This document shows, piece after piece, positions 7,221-15,677 of a stretch of 64,000 nucleotides of DNA; positions within the stretch are counted from its first letter, which is position 1; every line of letters starts with the position of its first letter. The DNA comes from Stygiobacter sp043807765. GTDB taxonomy: Bacteria > Bacteroidota > Ignavibacteria > Ignavibacteriales > Melioribacteraceae. Below the pieces are notes generated by a model. It was given only the letters and a program-made list of their open reading frames with translations. It searched no databases and was not told the DNA's origin. A program made the position numbers and the translations under genes. The stretch is from the NCBI GenBank assembly GCA_043807765.1, contig JAZDFQ010000062.1:1-64000 (forward strand), read 5' to 3'.

Positions 7221-8054
7221 TTATTTAATAGTTAGCACTATTCTGTAACTTGTTTTATTATCTTCTTTTGTGTTATTTCTACTAATCATTTCGATTAATA
7301 CCTTTACACCATTCTTATTGACAGCCTCCGTAAATATCTTGCCGGTCACCTTTTCATTTATATCTTTACCTAGTGCTTTTATATCTGCGCTTTTCCAGTC
7401 ACCTATGCAGTTATCTATTCTGCTTAGTATATCTAATAAGCTTCTTTTTGCGCTATTTTCGTCTGCTCCCTCATAAATTGTAACAATAAGAGAACCATCT
7501 TCTTCATTCACTTCGGCTCTTCCACTCTTCCCGATTATTTCCATTCCACTTTTATTTAATTGCTCAGCCGGAAACATCATAAAGTGAGCACCCGCGTGAG
7601 CAATCAGAAAGTTAAGCGAAGAACAGAAGTCCATATTTACGCTTATGTTAAGTGAGTTGGAAGCAGCAAACGCATACCGTAACGCGAACTGTCCGGTATC
7701 AATCTGACTCCCTATAACATAGAGAATCCATTCACCGCTAACCGGTATTTCGGTAAGTATGGTTGCCATTCCTTGGCTTGCTTCCGCTGACTGCTTGTAA
7801 ACTTTTCCCTTTGGGTCAACAAGTATCAGTTTCGCGTTAAAATCGGAAGAGAATACTGCAAAATTAGCTCTCTCCCCTTCATATAAAGGAAGCTCGAAAC
7901 CATGGTATCTTCCAAAATCCTTCTTATACTTATCGCTGCTTTTAAGGCTTCCCCTAACTTCATTATATTCAACATTATAGGGGTTTTGACCAAAAGCCAA
8001 AGCTGATGAAAAAAGAATCAGAATAAATACGATTCCGCTTAGTTTATTCTTCAT
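7221..8054 (-). CDS. secreted hypothetical protein with a PPC-like beta-sandwich
   Basis: A 277-residue protein with a clear signal peptide (MKNKLSGIVFILILFSSALA, cleavage near FGQ). Residues 45-130 resemble by eye a bacterial pre-peptidase C-terminal (PPC) beta-sandwich: FGRYHGFELPLYEGERANF, then KLILVDPKGKVYKQ, then GEWILYVIG. The C-terminal half (140-277) is a separate alpha/beta region without a recognised family. The start ATG shares one base with the stop of the transporter upstream (TAATG), so the two are translationally coupled and probably act together. An extracytoplasmic role linked to the transported substrate is inferred; the actual function is unknown. Confidence 0.75.
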   Translation of the reverse strand: MKNKLSGIVFILILFSSALAFGQNPYNVEYNEVRGSLKSSDKYKKDFGRYHGFELPLYEGERANFAVFSSDFNAKLILVDPKGKVYKQSAEASQGMATILTEIPVSGEWILYVIGSQIDTGQFALRYAFAASNSLNISVNMDFCSSLNFLIAHAGAHFMMFPAEQLNKSGMEIIGKSGRAEVNEEDGSLIVTIYEGADENSAKRSLLDILSRIDNCIGDWKSADIKALGKDINEKVTGKIFTEAVNKNGVKVLIEMISRNNTKEDNKTSYRIVLTIK

Positions 8055-9562
8055 TAATGCCCCCCCTTAACGGCCGGTTTAATTTCATTTGCTGTTGCTC
8101 TAGGCTCTTTTACAAACATCCAGAAGAATACCGAGAAGCAGATAAATATTCCGCATAGGATGTATAAAAGCTGAAAATTCTGCGTTTCGGAGATAATATT
8201 TGCAACTCCTTGGCTCATCATCTGCGGAAGCACGACTGCAAGGTTAAATATTCCCATGAATAATCCCATTTTTGCTTGGTTTATTCTCTCTGTCATTATC
8301 GAGAATACAATTGATATTACTGCCGACCAGCCGATACCCGTTAAGAACATTCCGAGGTAAAAGTTAAATTCATGTCTTCCCAAAAACGCAATATAAAAGT
8401 ATCCAATCGCGCTGAATGCCAGAGCAGTAGTATATGTTTTTACTCTTCCAATTCTCTTTGCTATTATTGATAAACCAAACGGGAATAGTGCTCCAACCGC
8501 GTTTAATATCAAAAATCCAAGAGAAACTATATTCCCCGTAGTTGCGTCCGGGCTCTGTGTAGTGCTTGTCAAATACTCGGCAAACTTGTTCGCAAATACA
8601 TTGGTAAGATCAAGATTTGGTACAATCTGTTTATCTATAAAGAAGCCGGACATAACAAACATACTCTGGAATGCTATCCAAGTGAATGTATGAGCAAGCA
8701 TTATCTTTTGGAATTCGTTGCTATCCGATTCCCCTTTCCTTCCTTGCATTATTATCCATATCCCTACTATAATTGTATAAGCTAAGCTTAATATTAATAA
8801 TGGGTTATGTATAACACGTAATTCATTCTGGTAGAAGTGAAAAATCAGACTGAATATGCCGAACACCAGAAATCCGTATAATGGGAATATTGATTTGAAT
8901 ATATCCAGAACTGAATGAGATTTTGCGGCTTCCCCGCTCTCTATCTTCAAATCCTTCGGTTCTTCTATGAATAGTATCGGGAGCAGTGAGCAAATAAGTA
9001 CGATTATTGCCGCTAAAAGCAATAATGTTTCATTTCCGTAAACCATCGAAAGGAAATATGCCAGTACACCAAATGTACCCGATATAACTTGCATCCAGAC
9101 GTAACCGGTTGTTCTCTTCTTCCCTTCCGGTGTCAGATCGGCTATTATTGATCTTGCCGGGTTAAAGGTCACGTTCACGGATAAATCCAGCAGCAAAGCT
9201 ATCACCGATGCTATTAAGATTATACTTGTGATCCCGGTAGCCTCTGAAATAACTCCTATTTGAGGAAGTGCCAGAAACATCAGCGCTCCCACAATTCCTC
9301 CAATCATAATGAAAGGTCTTCTTCTTCCTCCCAGAAACCAAACGTTGTCGCTTATCATTCCAACAATAACTTGTCCAAAGATTCCGGCCAATGGTCCGGC
9401 TAGCCAAACAAAAGATACTTCATGGATATTTAATCCATATTTTTTGCTTAGTATCCAGCTTAATGCAGCAATTTGAGTAGATAATGCAAAACCGACCGCG
9501 GTTGCCGGCAAAGCTAATATCGCATAAAATGAATTAGATAGCTTTTTCTGAATCTCGAGCAT
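8054..9562 (-). CDS. MFS transporter, SLC45/GPH sugar-transporter type
   Basis: A 502-residue integral membrane protein with about 12 transmembrane segments. Signature: the loop after TM2 reads SDNVWFLGGRRRPFIMIGG, matching the D-x5-GRRRP motif of SLC45 (sucrose/proton symporter-like) and related glycoside transporters. A second domain begins with a partial repeat (GLSIIAKRIGRVKTY). GGAGG lies 4 nt before the ATG. It is coupled by a 1-bp overlap to the secreted PPC-like protein. A sugar or glycoside is the likely substrate; this is family-based inference, as no sugar enzymes are adjacent. Confidence 0.8.
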   Translation of the reverse strand: MLEIQKKLSNSFYAILALPATAVGFALSTQIAALSWILSKKYGLNIHEVSFVWLAGPLAGIFGQVIVGMISDNVWFLGGRRRPFIMIGGIVGALMFLALPQIGVISEATGITSIILIASVIALLLDLSVNVTFNPARSIIADLTPEGKKRTTGYVWMQVISGTFGVLAYFLSMVYGNETLLLLAAIIVLICSLLPILFIEEPKDLKIESGEAAKSHSVLDIFKSIFPLYGFLVFGIFSLIFHFYQNELRVIHNPLLILSLAYTIIVGIWIIMQGRKGESDSNEFQKIMLAHTFTWIAFQSMFVMSGFFIDKQIVPNLDLTNVFANKFAEYLTSTTQSPDATTGNIVSLGFLILNAVGALFPFGLSIIAKRIGRVKTYTTALAFSAIGYFYIAFLGRHEFNFYLGMFLTGIGWSAVISIVFSIMTERINQAKMGLFMGIFNLAVVLPQMMSQGVANIISETQNFQLLYILCGIFICFSVFFWMFVKEPRATANEIKPAVKGGH

Positions 9563-9794
9563 GGTGCCTCCATTTAATTCGAGTATTTATTTCTCTTATT
9601 TCCTTCTTTTACTTATTTCTACCGTTTGCGTGGATTGGAATCTAAGAATCGGCAAAAAGAAGTTAAAAGCAATTATTCAAAAATTTATCCGTGTAAATCA
9701 TGTTTAATCCGTTCAATCTGCGTTCTATTTTTTGATTATATAATTGATTTTAGCTCCATGAAGGCTAATTTACCAACGGGTTATTTCTTATTTC

Positions 9795-10544
9795 TCATAA
9801 CTTTTTCTTTCTCAGCAACACCTCACATCCAAACGAAATAAACTCCCTTATTAATGCAAGATTGGGCAGTTTAACAGTCGGGAGCCCGAAGCGGTACGCG
9901 TATATCGGTCTGAATAGAAATAGTTCTCTCTTTACGGGTATAAAGTGTCTGTAAGCATATAAATACTCAAACTGGTCTATTACCATTCCGGTAGAAAAGT
10001 GGAGCTTTATTTCATCCACATAATCACTCTTTTCCCCCAGCTTTTTAGCTACGGGTCTAAGCAAACTTTCCGGAAGAACATGAAGATACGGTACCATCTT
10101 TAAAAAGCTCTTTGCAATCTGCTGATGCCCGGCAAATGGTGACCGCTTTGGAGGAAAGCTGACAAATAAGAATCCGTTATCATTCGTAAGCAAATCAAGA
10201 TTCTGGAAAGCCGCGTATTTATCCGGTACATGTTCAATTACTTCTCTCATTATCACTAAATCATATTTCTTATTCATCTTGGCCGGCAGATCCGGGTCCA
10301 TTATATCCCCTACCTTTACATTCAACTTTGAATTCTTCTGTATTGCTATATTCGCTCTTTCTTCGCTCAGTTCAATACCGGCCACTTCCATACCCATCTC
10401 TTGCAATACTTCCAGCAAGCCGCCTTCAGCACAGCCTACCTCAAGAACACTCAGTTTATGGAATTCGGGAATATTCTTCTGGAAATATGGAATTAGGTAC
10501 TTTTTGGTGTATTCGGCTTGTTCGTAAAAGTGTTTTTCTGCCAT
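9795..10544 (-). CDS. class I SAM-dependent methyltransferase
   Basis: About 249 residues from ATG 10544. The open frame extends 20 codons further upstream to a TTG, but that extension (FRIGNLLFNFTNKIK) looks non-coding. Rossmann motif I is LSVLEVGCAEGGLLEVLQ, motif II is GIELSEE, post-motif DIMDPDLP, and motif IV is YDLVIMREVIEHVPD, a Methyltransf_11/23 arrangement. The C-terminal part (RPIYAYRFGLPTVKLPN) is variable, as in methyltransferases acting on glycans or lipids. It is a monocistronic unit flanked by repeat-rich DNA. Substrate unknown. Confidence 0.85.
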   Translation of the reverse strand: MAEKHFYEQAEYTKKYLIPYFQKNIPEFHKLSVLEVGCAEGGLLEVLQEMGMEVAGIELSEERANIAIQKNSKLNVKVGDIMDPDLPAKMNKKYDLVIMREVIEHVPDKYAAFQNLDLLTNDNGFLFVSFPPKRSPFAGHQQIAKSFLKMVPYLHVLPESLLRPVAKKLGEKSDYVDEIKLHFSTGMVIDQFEYLYAYRHFIPVKRELFLFRPIYAYRFGLPTVKLPNLALIREFISFGCEVLLRKKKL

Positions 10545-10652
10545 TGGTATTAGCTTAATTTTGTTTGTAAAGTTAAATAACAAATTACCAATTCTGAAAC
10601 GCAAATTTTATTACTTCCCGGTTGAGGCAATGCTGTCATAATATGCTAATAG

Positions 10653-10672
10653 CAACGAGCTTTAGCTCGTTG
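10653..10672. repeat. perfect hairpin with TTTA loop
   Basis: CAACGAGC-TTTA-GCTCGTTG, 8-bp perfect arms around TTTA. It has the same form as the fourth hairpin of type I repeats (CAACGGGC/GCCCGTTG at 3068-3087), with one compensated base pair changed. It lies upstream of the methyltransferase, just before the MITE at 10684. AACCGT-TTTA-ACGGTT at 10866-10881 is a further relative. Confidence 0.65.
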
Positions 10673-10683
10673 AATGTTATTAA

Positions 10684-10839
10684 GAGGTTGACTCAAAAGT
10701 AATTCTTCAAATAAAAAATCTGCGAAAACCTGTGCTGAGTTTATCGAAGCATAAGTTAAATCTGTGTTCCCTGTCCCGCGCTCTTAGCGGGAATCTGCGG
10801 GCTATTCTATTATAAAACATTACTTTTGAGACGACCTTA
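10684..10839. repeat. MITE-like element (family B)
   Basis: Terminal inverted repeats: the left end GAGGTTGACTCAAAAGTAAT pairs with the right end ATTACTTTTGAGACGACCTT (two mismatches), about 156 bp in total. No ORF. The same terminal core AGGTTG-CTCAAAA bounds a 121-bp element at 37622-37742. The interior contains AATCTGCGGGCTATT and a GCGGGA/CCCGC-type hairpin near 10773-10792. Confidence 0.6.
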
Positions 10840-10904
10840 TTTTGGAAAAACAACCAAATACATGCAACCGTTTTAACGGTTTATAAAGAGTAATCACACA
10901 CACT

Positions 10905-11010
10905 CTTTAGCTCGTTGAGAGATAAGAAAAGATTTTCGACTTTAGTCGCATAATTTGTGGTTAAAGCCGCAATTGCTTTTTAATTTTATTTGCTGACCAA
11001 AAGGTCAGCC
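10905..11010 (-). repeat. composite hairpin repeat, type I (second copy, reverse orientation)
   Basis: Read on the minus strand: GCTGACC-TTTT-GGTCAGC (10992-11009), GCGGCTTTAACCAC (near 10955-10970), CGAC-TAAA-GTCG (10937-10948), GAAAATCTTT, then CTCAACGAGCTAAAG. This is the order of the 2976-3090 copy. Between 10840 and 11201 nothing coding is visible. Confidence 0.6.
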
Positions 11011-11201
11011 ATATCAAATTAATCTCTCTTCACATGTCAAACTTGATAAATCTCCCTTCTCAAATGTACTTTGGTACCACCTCTTTCTCTTTTATCCAAC
11101 CGGCATAACCTTCAGAAATATCGGTAAATTATCAATGATTTCAGATAATTTCTTGCATAACTTCTTCTAAAAGAATAAATTTTGCCATCATTTTTGAGAA
11201 T

Positions 11202-11657
11202 ATGGCAGAAACTTCAACCGAAAAAAACATACTTACTAATCGTAAGGCCCAGCACGACTATTTTATTCATTATACATATGAAGCTGGTATAGTATTAGTC
11301 GGTACCGAAGTTAAATCGCTTAGACAAGGAAAAGCCGCCGTAGTTGATAGTTACGCCATAATTCAGCAAGGCGAAGTCTGGTTGTTGAATTTCAACATTA
11401 ATGTTTACGATCAAGGCAGCTACAATAACCACGATCCTCTGAGAAACCGGAAGCTTCTTCTCAATAAAAGTGAAATAAAAAAATTATCCCGTGCTACACA
11501 AGAAAAAGGATACACATTGATTCCTCTTAGATTATATTTCAAAGATGGTATTGTGAAAGTAGAACTAGGTGTTGCGTCGGGTAAAAAGAAATATGATAAG
11601 CGCGAAGATATTGCCAAACGCGATTTACAAAGAGAAACACAAAGAAAATTTAAGTAG
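11202..11657 (+). CDS. smpB: SsrA-binding protein SmpB
   Basis: A 151-residue protein, the usual SmpB length. Family hallmarks: the N-terminal NRKAQHDYFIHYTYEAGIVL, the GTEVKSLRQGKA core that contacts tmRNA, LHNHDP-like YNNHDPLRNRKLLL, and the basic C-terminal tail GKKKYDKREDIAKRDLQRE that becomes helical in the ribosomal mRNA channel. It works with tmRNA in trans-translation, rescuing stalled ribosomes in the cytoplasm. It is the first gene of a plus-strand run with tyrS (11 bp gap) and pdaD. Confidence 0.97.
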   Translation: MAETSTEKNILTNRKAQHDYFIHYTYEAGIVLVGTEVKSLRQGKAAVVDSYAIIQQGEVWLLNFNINVYDQGSYNNHDPLRNRKLLLNKSEIKKLSRATQEKGYTLIPLRLYFKDGIVKVELGVASGKKKYDKREDIAKRDLQRETQRKFK

Positions 11658-11668
11658 CGGAGTTACTA

Positions 11669-12901
11669 TTGGATAAAAAAATCCTCTTCCCCCCTATTAA
11701 CGAACAAATGGATTTGATTAAAAGGGGTTCAGTTGAAATAATTCCGGAAGAAGAGTTAGTTCAAAAACTGCAAAAATCTTATAAAGAAAATTCACCTCTC
11801 AACATAAAACTAGGCTGCGATCCAACTCGTCCCGATCTTCATCTTGGTCATTCCGTAGTTCTTAGAAAATTAGCACAGTTTCAAGAACTTGGTCATCAAG
11901 CAATATTAATTATCGGCGATTTTACCGGAATGATAGGCGATCCTTCGGGAAGAAACAGTTCCCGTCCTCCTCTTTCTTTCGAGGAAGCGCGCGCTAACGG
12001 TCAAAGTTATTTTGAGCAAGCTTCTAAAATTCTACACCCGGAGAAAACGAACATCGTTCATAACTCCGAGTGGCTGGGTAAAATGTCTTTTGAAGATGTA
12101 ATTAAGCTGGCTTCAAAGTATACCGTTGCACGTATGCTGGAAAGAGACGACTTTACCAAACGCTACAAAGGAGGAATTTCTATCAGCATGCACGAAATTC
12201 TCTATCCATTAGCTCAAGCTATGGATTCCGTAGCAATCAAAAGTGATGTTGAGTTGGGCGGTACGGATCAGAAATTTAATCTGCTCGTTGGCAGAGATAT
12301 ACAAAGGGAATTCGGCGTTACTCCTCAAGTTATTTTAACAATGCCTTTACTTGTTGGAACCGATGGCGTTGAAAAGATGAGTAAGTCCTACGATAACTAT
12401 ATTGGAATAAGTGATTCGCCAAAAGAGATTTACGGAAAGACTCTCTCTATCCCGGATAATATGATTTACACCTATTTTGAATTGGCTACAAACATTACTA
12501 ACGAAGAATTATTAAGTGTAAAAGCCGATCTCTCTAATACAGAGATTAATCCAAGAAATATTAAAAGATCGCTGGCAAGAAAACTTGTTGAGATGTACCA
12601 CTCCCTTCAAGCCTCCGTTGATGCAGAAACAGAGTTTGATAATATCTTTGTAAAAAAAGGATTGCCGGATGAAATTCCGGAATTGGTTCTTGAGAAAGAA
12701 CTAATAGAGATTGACATACTTGATCTTATTGTAAAAGTAAATTTCGCTCCTTCCAAGGGAGAAGCCCGCCGTTTGGTTACTCAAGGCGGTGTTACAATAG
12801 ACGGAAATAAAATTTCCGATCCTAAAGAAATTATTAAGCTCGAAAATGATATGGTTTTAAAGGTTGGTAAAAGAAATTTTATAAAATTAATTAGGCAATA
12901 A
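11669..12901 (+). CDS. tyrS: tyrosyl-tRNA synthetase
   Basis: A 410-residue class I synthetase that charges tRNA-Tyr. Signature motifs: HIGH-like HLGH in RPDLHLGHSVVLRKL, the KMSKS loop (GVEKMSKSYDNYIG), and a C-terminal S4 RNA-binding domain (PSKGEARRLVTQGGVTIDG). Length and the N-terminal NEQMDLIKRGSVEII place it in the longer bacterial TyrS group (TyrZ-like). The start is TTG at 11669 with GGAG 6 nt upstream; the first ATG lies about 13 codons in and lacks a ribosome site. It lies 11 bp after smpB and 14 bp before pdaD, a probable operon. Confidence 0.96.
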   Translation: MDKKILFPPINEQMDLIKRGSVEIIPEEELVQKLQKSYKENSPLNIKLGCDPTRPDLHLGHSVVLRKLAQFQELGHQAILIIGDFTGMIGDPSGRNSSRPPLSFEEARANGQSYFEQASKILHPEKTNIVHNSEWLGKMSFEDVIKLASKYTVARMLERDDFTKRYKGGISISMHEILYPLAQAMDSVAIKSDVELGGTDQKFNLLVGRDIQREFGVTPQVILTMPLLVGTDGVEKMSKSYDNYIGISDSPKEIYGKTLSIPDNMIYTYFELATNITNEELLSVKADLSNTEINPRNIKRSLARKLVEMYHSLQASVDAETEFDNIFVKKGLPDEIPELVLEKELIEIDILDLIVKVNFAPSKGEARRLVTQGGVTIDGNKISDPKEIIKLENDMVLKVGKRNFIKLIRQ

Positions 12902-12915
12902 TAGGAGGACAAAAA

Positions 12916-13461
12916 ATGTACGTCCCAACAAGACTATTCTTCACCAAAGGAGTAGGCAAACACAAAGAATATCTCGCCTCATTCGAATTAGCTCTTCGCA
13001 GTGCCGGCATCGAGATATGCAACCTTGTTTCCGTAAGCTCCATTTATCCGGTTGGCTGTAAAATTCTTACACGTGCGCAAGGCACAAAACTTTTACGCCC
13101 CGGTCAAATTACTCACTGCGTTATCGCAAGAAACGCTACTAACGAACCAAATAGATTAATCGCTTCTTCAATCGGTGTTGCTATTCCGGCTGATAAACAT
13201 ATGTATGGTTATTTATCGGAACATCATCCGTTCGGCGAAACTGAAAAAGTTGCCGGCGATTATGCAGAAGATTTGGCTGCTACAATGTTGGCTACAACAT
13301 TAGGTGTTGAATTCGAAGCAGATAAAGCTTGGAATGAAAAAGAGCAAGTGTTTAAGATGAGCGGTAAGATTGTTCGTTCATTTAACGTTACTCAATCGGC
13401 TCAAGGCGATAAGAATGGTCTATGGACTACAGTAATTTCTTGCTGCGTTCTTCTCCCTTAA
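12916..13461 (+). CDS. pdaD: pyruvoyl-dependent arginine decarboxylase
   Basis: A 181-residue proenzyme converting arginine to agmatine plus CO2, the first step of one putrescine route. The self-processing site is visible in NLVSVSSIYPVGCKI: cleavage between the two serines creates the beta chain and an alpha chain with an N-terminal pyruvoyl group. Other family features are RLFFTKGVGKHKEYLASFE at the N-terminus and SSIGVAIPADKHMYGYLSEH. A strong ribosome site (AGGAGG, 8 nt) precedes the ATG. It is followed by a rho-independent terminator, so it closes the smpB-tyrS-pdaD run. No agmatine-processing gene is adjacent. Confidence 0.95.
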   Translation: MYVPTRLFFTKGVGKHKEYLASFELALRSAGIEICNLVSVSSIYPVGCKILTRAQGTKLLRPGQITHCVIARNATNEPNRLIASSIGVAIPADKHMYGYLSEHHPFGETEKVAGDYAEDLAATMLATTLGVEFEADKAWNEKEQVFKMSGKIVRSFNVTQSAQGDKNGLWTTVISCCVLLP

Positions 13462-13482
13462 TAAAGCAGAAATCTATTTTGA

Positions 13483-13509
13483 AAAGCGGCTTTAACTGCC
13501 GCTTTTTTT
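13483..13509 (+). terminator. rho-independent terminator of smpB-tyrS-pdaD
   Basis: AAAGCGGC-TTTAACT-GCCGCTTT followed by a T run, 21 bp after the pdaD stop codon. Confidence 0.9.
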
Positions 13510-13518
13510 ATTTCCACA

Positions 13519-13658
13519 AGCTTCTGAAATATTAAGGCAAAGTCATGGTGAGCGTTCGACCGAGCTCACGCCGAGGTCTAGTCGAACCATGACTTTGTAC
13601 TAATCATTATCGCACTTCGACAAACTCACTGCGACAGAAAAATAATTATTCAGAAGCT
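13519..13658. repeat. MITE-like element (family A), supplies the 3' end of the symporter gene
   Basis: Terminal inverted repeats AGCTTCTGAAATATT (left) and AATTATTCAGAAGCT (right), with 13 of 15 positions complementary. The interior has GTCATGGTGAGC ... GAACCATGAC and CACTTCGACAAACTCACTGCGAC. Homologous to 2911-3202. The right terminus overlaps the last codons (Ala-Ser-Glu-stop) of the minus-strand symporter gene, so the stop codon is element-derived. Confidence 0.6.
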
Positions 13659-15037
13659 CTTCTATTTATCACTCCAAAAGCGTGTACAATACCGGCTGTG
13701 GCTAAACCAACAATCATTGGTTCTATTTCGTATAGCCATGAATCGGCAAAAAAATCTTTTATAAAATACCAGCTTATACTTGAAACTACTGAAATCCGGA
13801 TTTCATGTATAGCCGTTTGCTTGGAAACTTTTAGCTTCTCATAGTATCCGCCAAATATCAAAAAGATTATTGGAGGGATGCAGATGCTTCCAATTAAATA
13901 CCAGATTGTAACAACAGATTGAACAAAGTATGCCATTAACACAGAAACAATTGATGCAATTAACAACCCCGCTCTGGTATAAAAAGTTATCTTGCTTTCA
14001 TCTCTCTTAGCTGAAAGTTTATATACAAAATCTCTTCCGAAAGTTGATGCGCTTAGGAACAGAAAACTGTTTAGCGTTGATAGTATAGTGGCAAACATTG
14101 CCGCATAGAATAATCCTTTAATCCCGCTGCTGAATGTTTTCTCTGCGAAAAGCGGGAATGAAAGAAGCGGCTGTGCTAAATTAGGCTGCGTTGCTCTTGC
14201 GTATAATCCGGTTGTAGTAGTTAAGAAATCGAACAGCGCCCAGAGTAAAACAGAAATTATTATTCCCCACTTTGCGGTGTTTCCATCCTTTGTCGCATAA
14301 CATCTCTGATGAAATCCCGGATCGGCAAATGTCCATAACGCAATTAAGAACCATACAATCAAATAAACAATCGATACATTTCCGCTGAACTGAAGATGTG
14401 AAGAAGGTAAGTTTTTAATTAGGAATTCTCCCCCGCCGTAATTTTGATAAGATACTACTACCGCAATTATAAATCCGCCGAACATGATAAAGAATTGAAA
14501 CACGTCCGTATAAACATCGGATTTATATCCCCCTTTAATCAAATATATTCCTGAGAGGCACAACCCGATCAGTAACCCGTAAAACAAATTAATATTGAAT
14601 ATCATGCTGATCAGATTTCCGACCATCAATAAATAAGGAGCGGGAGAAACAAGAATAAACACCAGCACTGATGAAACAATACCAACTTCCTTGCCGTAAG
14701 TTTGTTCCAGTTTATCCGGTATCGAAAACAATGAGGAAGCTCTTACCTTTTTCGCGAAGAAGAATGCGAATACTACTGCGAAGAGATAGTATGGAAGTCC
14801 TTGCGTAACCCAGCTTAGAATACCGTATCTGTATGTAAACTCACCTATTCCTAATATTCCTCCATACCATGTGGAAACGTTTGTGAAAATAAAAAGAAGG
14901 AGTCCCATCTTTCTGCCGGAAAGTAGAAACTCGCTGCTCTCTTTCTCATTTTCATTTTTGGAGAGAAATCCAATTGCAAGAAGAATAGCAAAAAAGATGA
15001 ATATGATTGATAAGTCCAGTGTACTAAAAGAGATCAT
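13646..15037 (-). CDS. sodium:solute symporter, predicted thiamine transporter
   Basis: A 463-residue SSS-family permease with about 12-13 transmembrane helices. Family marks: FLLSGRKMGLLLFIFTNVST (end of TM1 to TM2), GLPYYLFAVVFAFFFAKK, and ADPGFHQRCYATKD in the TM6-7 loop. It is the third gene of a riboswitch-controlled thiamine operon. The ATG lies inside the preceding kinase gene (14-bp overlap), so translation is coupled. SSS-family proteins under TPP control have been proposed as thiamine transporters (the ThiV group); that context is the reason for the substrate call, not a sequence signature. The last four codons lie within the end of a MITE-like element, so the C-terminus has been altered by insertion. 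Confidence 0.8.
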   Translation of the reverse strand: MISFSTLDLSIIFIFFAILLAIGFLSKNENEKESSEFLLSGRKMGLLLFIFTNVSTWYGGILGIGEFTYRYGILSWVTQGLPYYLFAVVFAFFFAKKVRASSLFSIPDKLEQTYGKEVGIVSSVLVFILVSPAPYLLMVGNLISMIFNINLFYGLLIGLCLSGIYLIKGGYKSDVYTDVFQFFIMFGGFIIAVVVSYQNYGGGEFLIKNLPSSHLQFSGNVSIVYLIVWFLIALWTFADPGFHQRCYATKDGNTAKWGIIISVLLWALFDFLTTTTGLYARATQPNLAQPLLSFPLFAEKTFSSGIKGLFYAAMFATILSTLNSFLFLSASTFGRDFVYKLSAKRDESKITFYTRAGLLIASIVSVLMAYFVQSVVTIWYLIGSICIPPIIFLIFGGYYEKLKVSKQTAIHEIRISVVSSISWYFIKDFFADSWLYEIEPMIVGLATAGIVHAFGVINRRASE

Positions 15038-15677
15038 TATTCTTCATCACTCTAAAGTCTCTGATCAGAAACATTTTGCCTTTTGTAATATTCAGTTCAA
15101 CACTCTTTCCTTTGGCAACATTGCTTGTGCTCTCCTTTTTTCCAAAAGGCAGCGCTGTATTCATTAATCTGTATTTTAATCCTCGAGAACTGACTTTTGT
15201 TTTCTCATCAATCCCGTATAGTGAAATTGTTTCATTCTTTTGGGTTGTAATAGTTAAGTTTCCGGAGATCGCTTCCAGAAGTGAATTATCATGCAGAATT
15301 TTGATTTTGATTGCATCGTAAAACTTTAGAACAATACCAAGATTGCAGAAGGAATGATCCAGCCGGCTTCCGGTAGCACCAAGAAGTATTGCTTCGGTAA
15401 AACCATTTTTAATTGCAAACTTCAGACATTTCTCAACATCAGTATCATTCTGTCGTTTCATTTTAATGATTCTGCACTTCTGTTCATAATGAAGAAGTGT
15501 ATTACTGCTTATGGAATCTAAATCCCCGATTATATAATCGGGGATTAGTTTCAATTTCATAGCTGTATTAGCGCCCCCATCAGCACAAATTAAAGTTGAA
15601 TATCCTTTCTTACGTAAGAAAGTTATTTCAGACTTTTTTGGCGGGTCGCCATTGGCTAGAATGATACACTTTTTCAT
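15024..15677 (-). CDS. thiN: thiamine pyrophosphokinase
   Basis: About 217 residues from the ATG at 15677, which overlaps the receptor stop codon as ATGA; an ATG 7 codons earlier is possible but would deepen the overlap. It transfers pyrophosphate from ATP to thiamine, giving TPP. Motifs seen: ILANGDPP at the N-terminus, CADGGAN, YIIGDLDSIS, NDTDVEKCLKFA and LLGATGSRLDH, the catalytic and substrate residues of the TPK catalytic domain. A C-terminal thiamine-binding beta domain follows (SLYGIDEKTKVSSRGLKY). It is the second gene of the TPP-riboswitch operon, acting in the cytoplasm on thiamine brought in by its neighbours. Confidence 0.95.
   Translation of the reverse strand: MKKCIILANGDPPKKSEITFLRKKGYSTLICADGGANTAMKLKLIPDYIIGDLDSISSNTLLHYEQKCRIIKMKRQNDTDVEKCLKFAIKNGFTEAILLGATGSRLDHSFCNLGIVLKFYDAIKIKILHDNSLLEAISGNLTITTQKNETISLYGIDEKTKVSSRGLKYRLMNTALPFGKKESTSNVAKGKSVELNITKGKMFLIRDFRVMKNNDLF

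Noticed and set aside
9102..9111. TAACCGGTTG, similar to the putative LacI operators
   Set aside because: Inside the coding sequence of the MFS transporter; treated as a chance occurrence, which also lowers confidence in the other two sites.
10545..10604. 20-codon upstream extension of the methyltransferase
   Set aside because: Begins with TTG without a ribosome site and reads through AT-rich non-coding-like sequence; the family normally starts close to the ATG at 10544.
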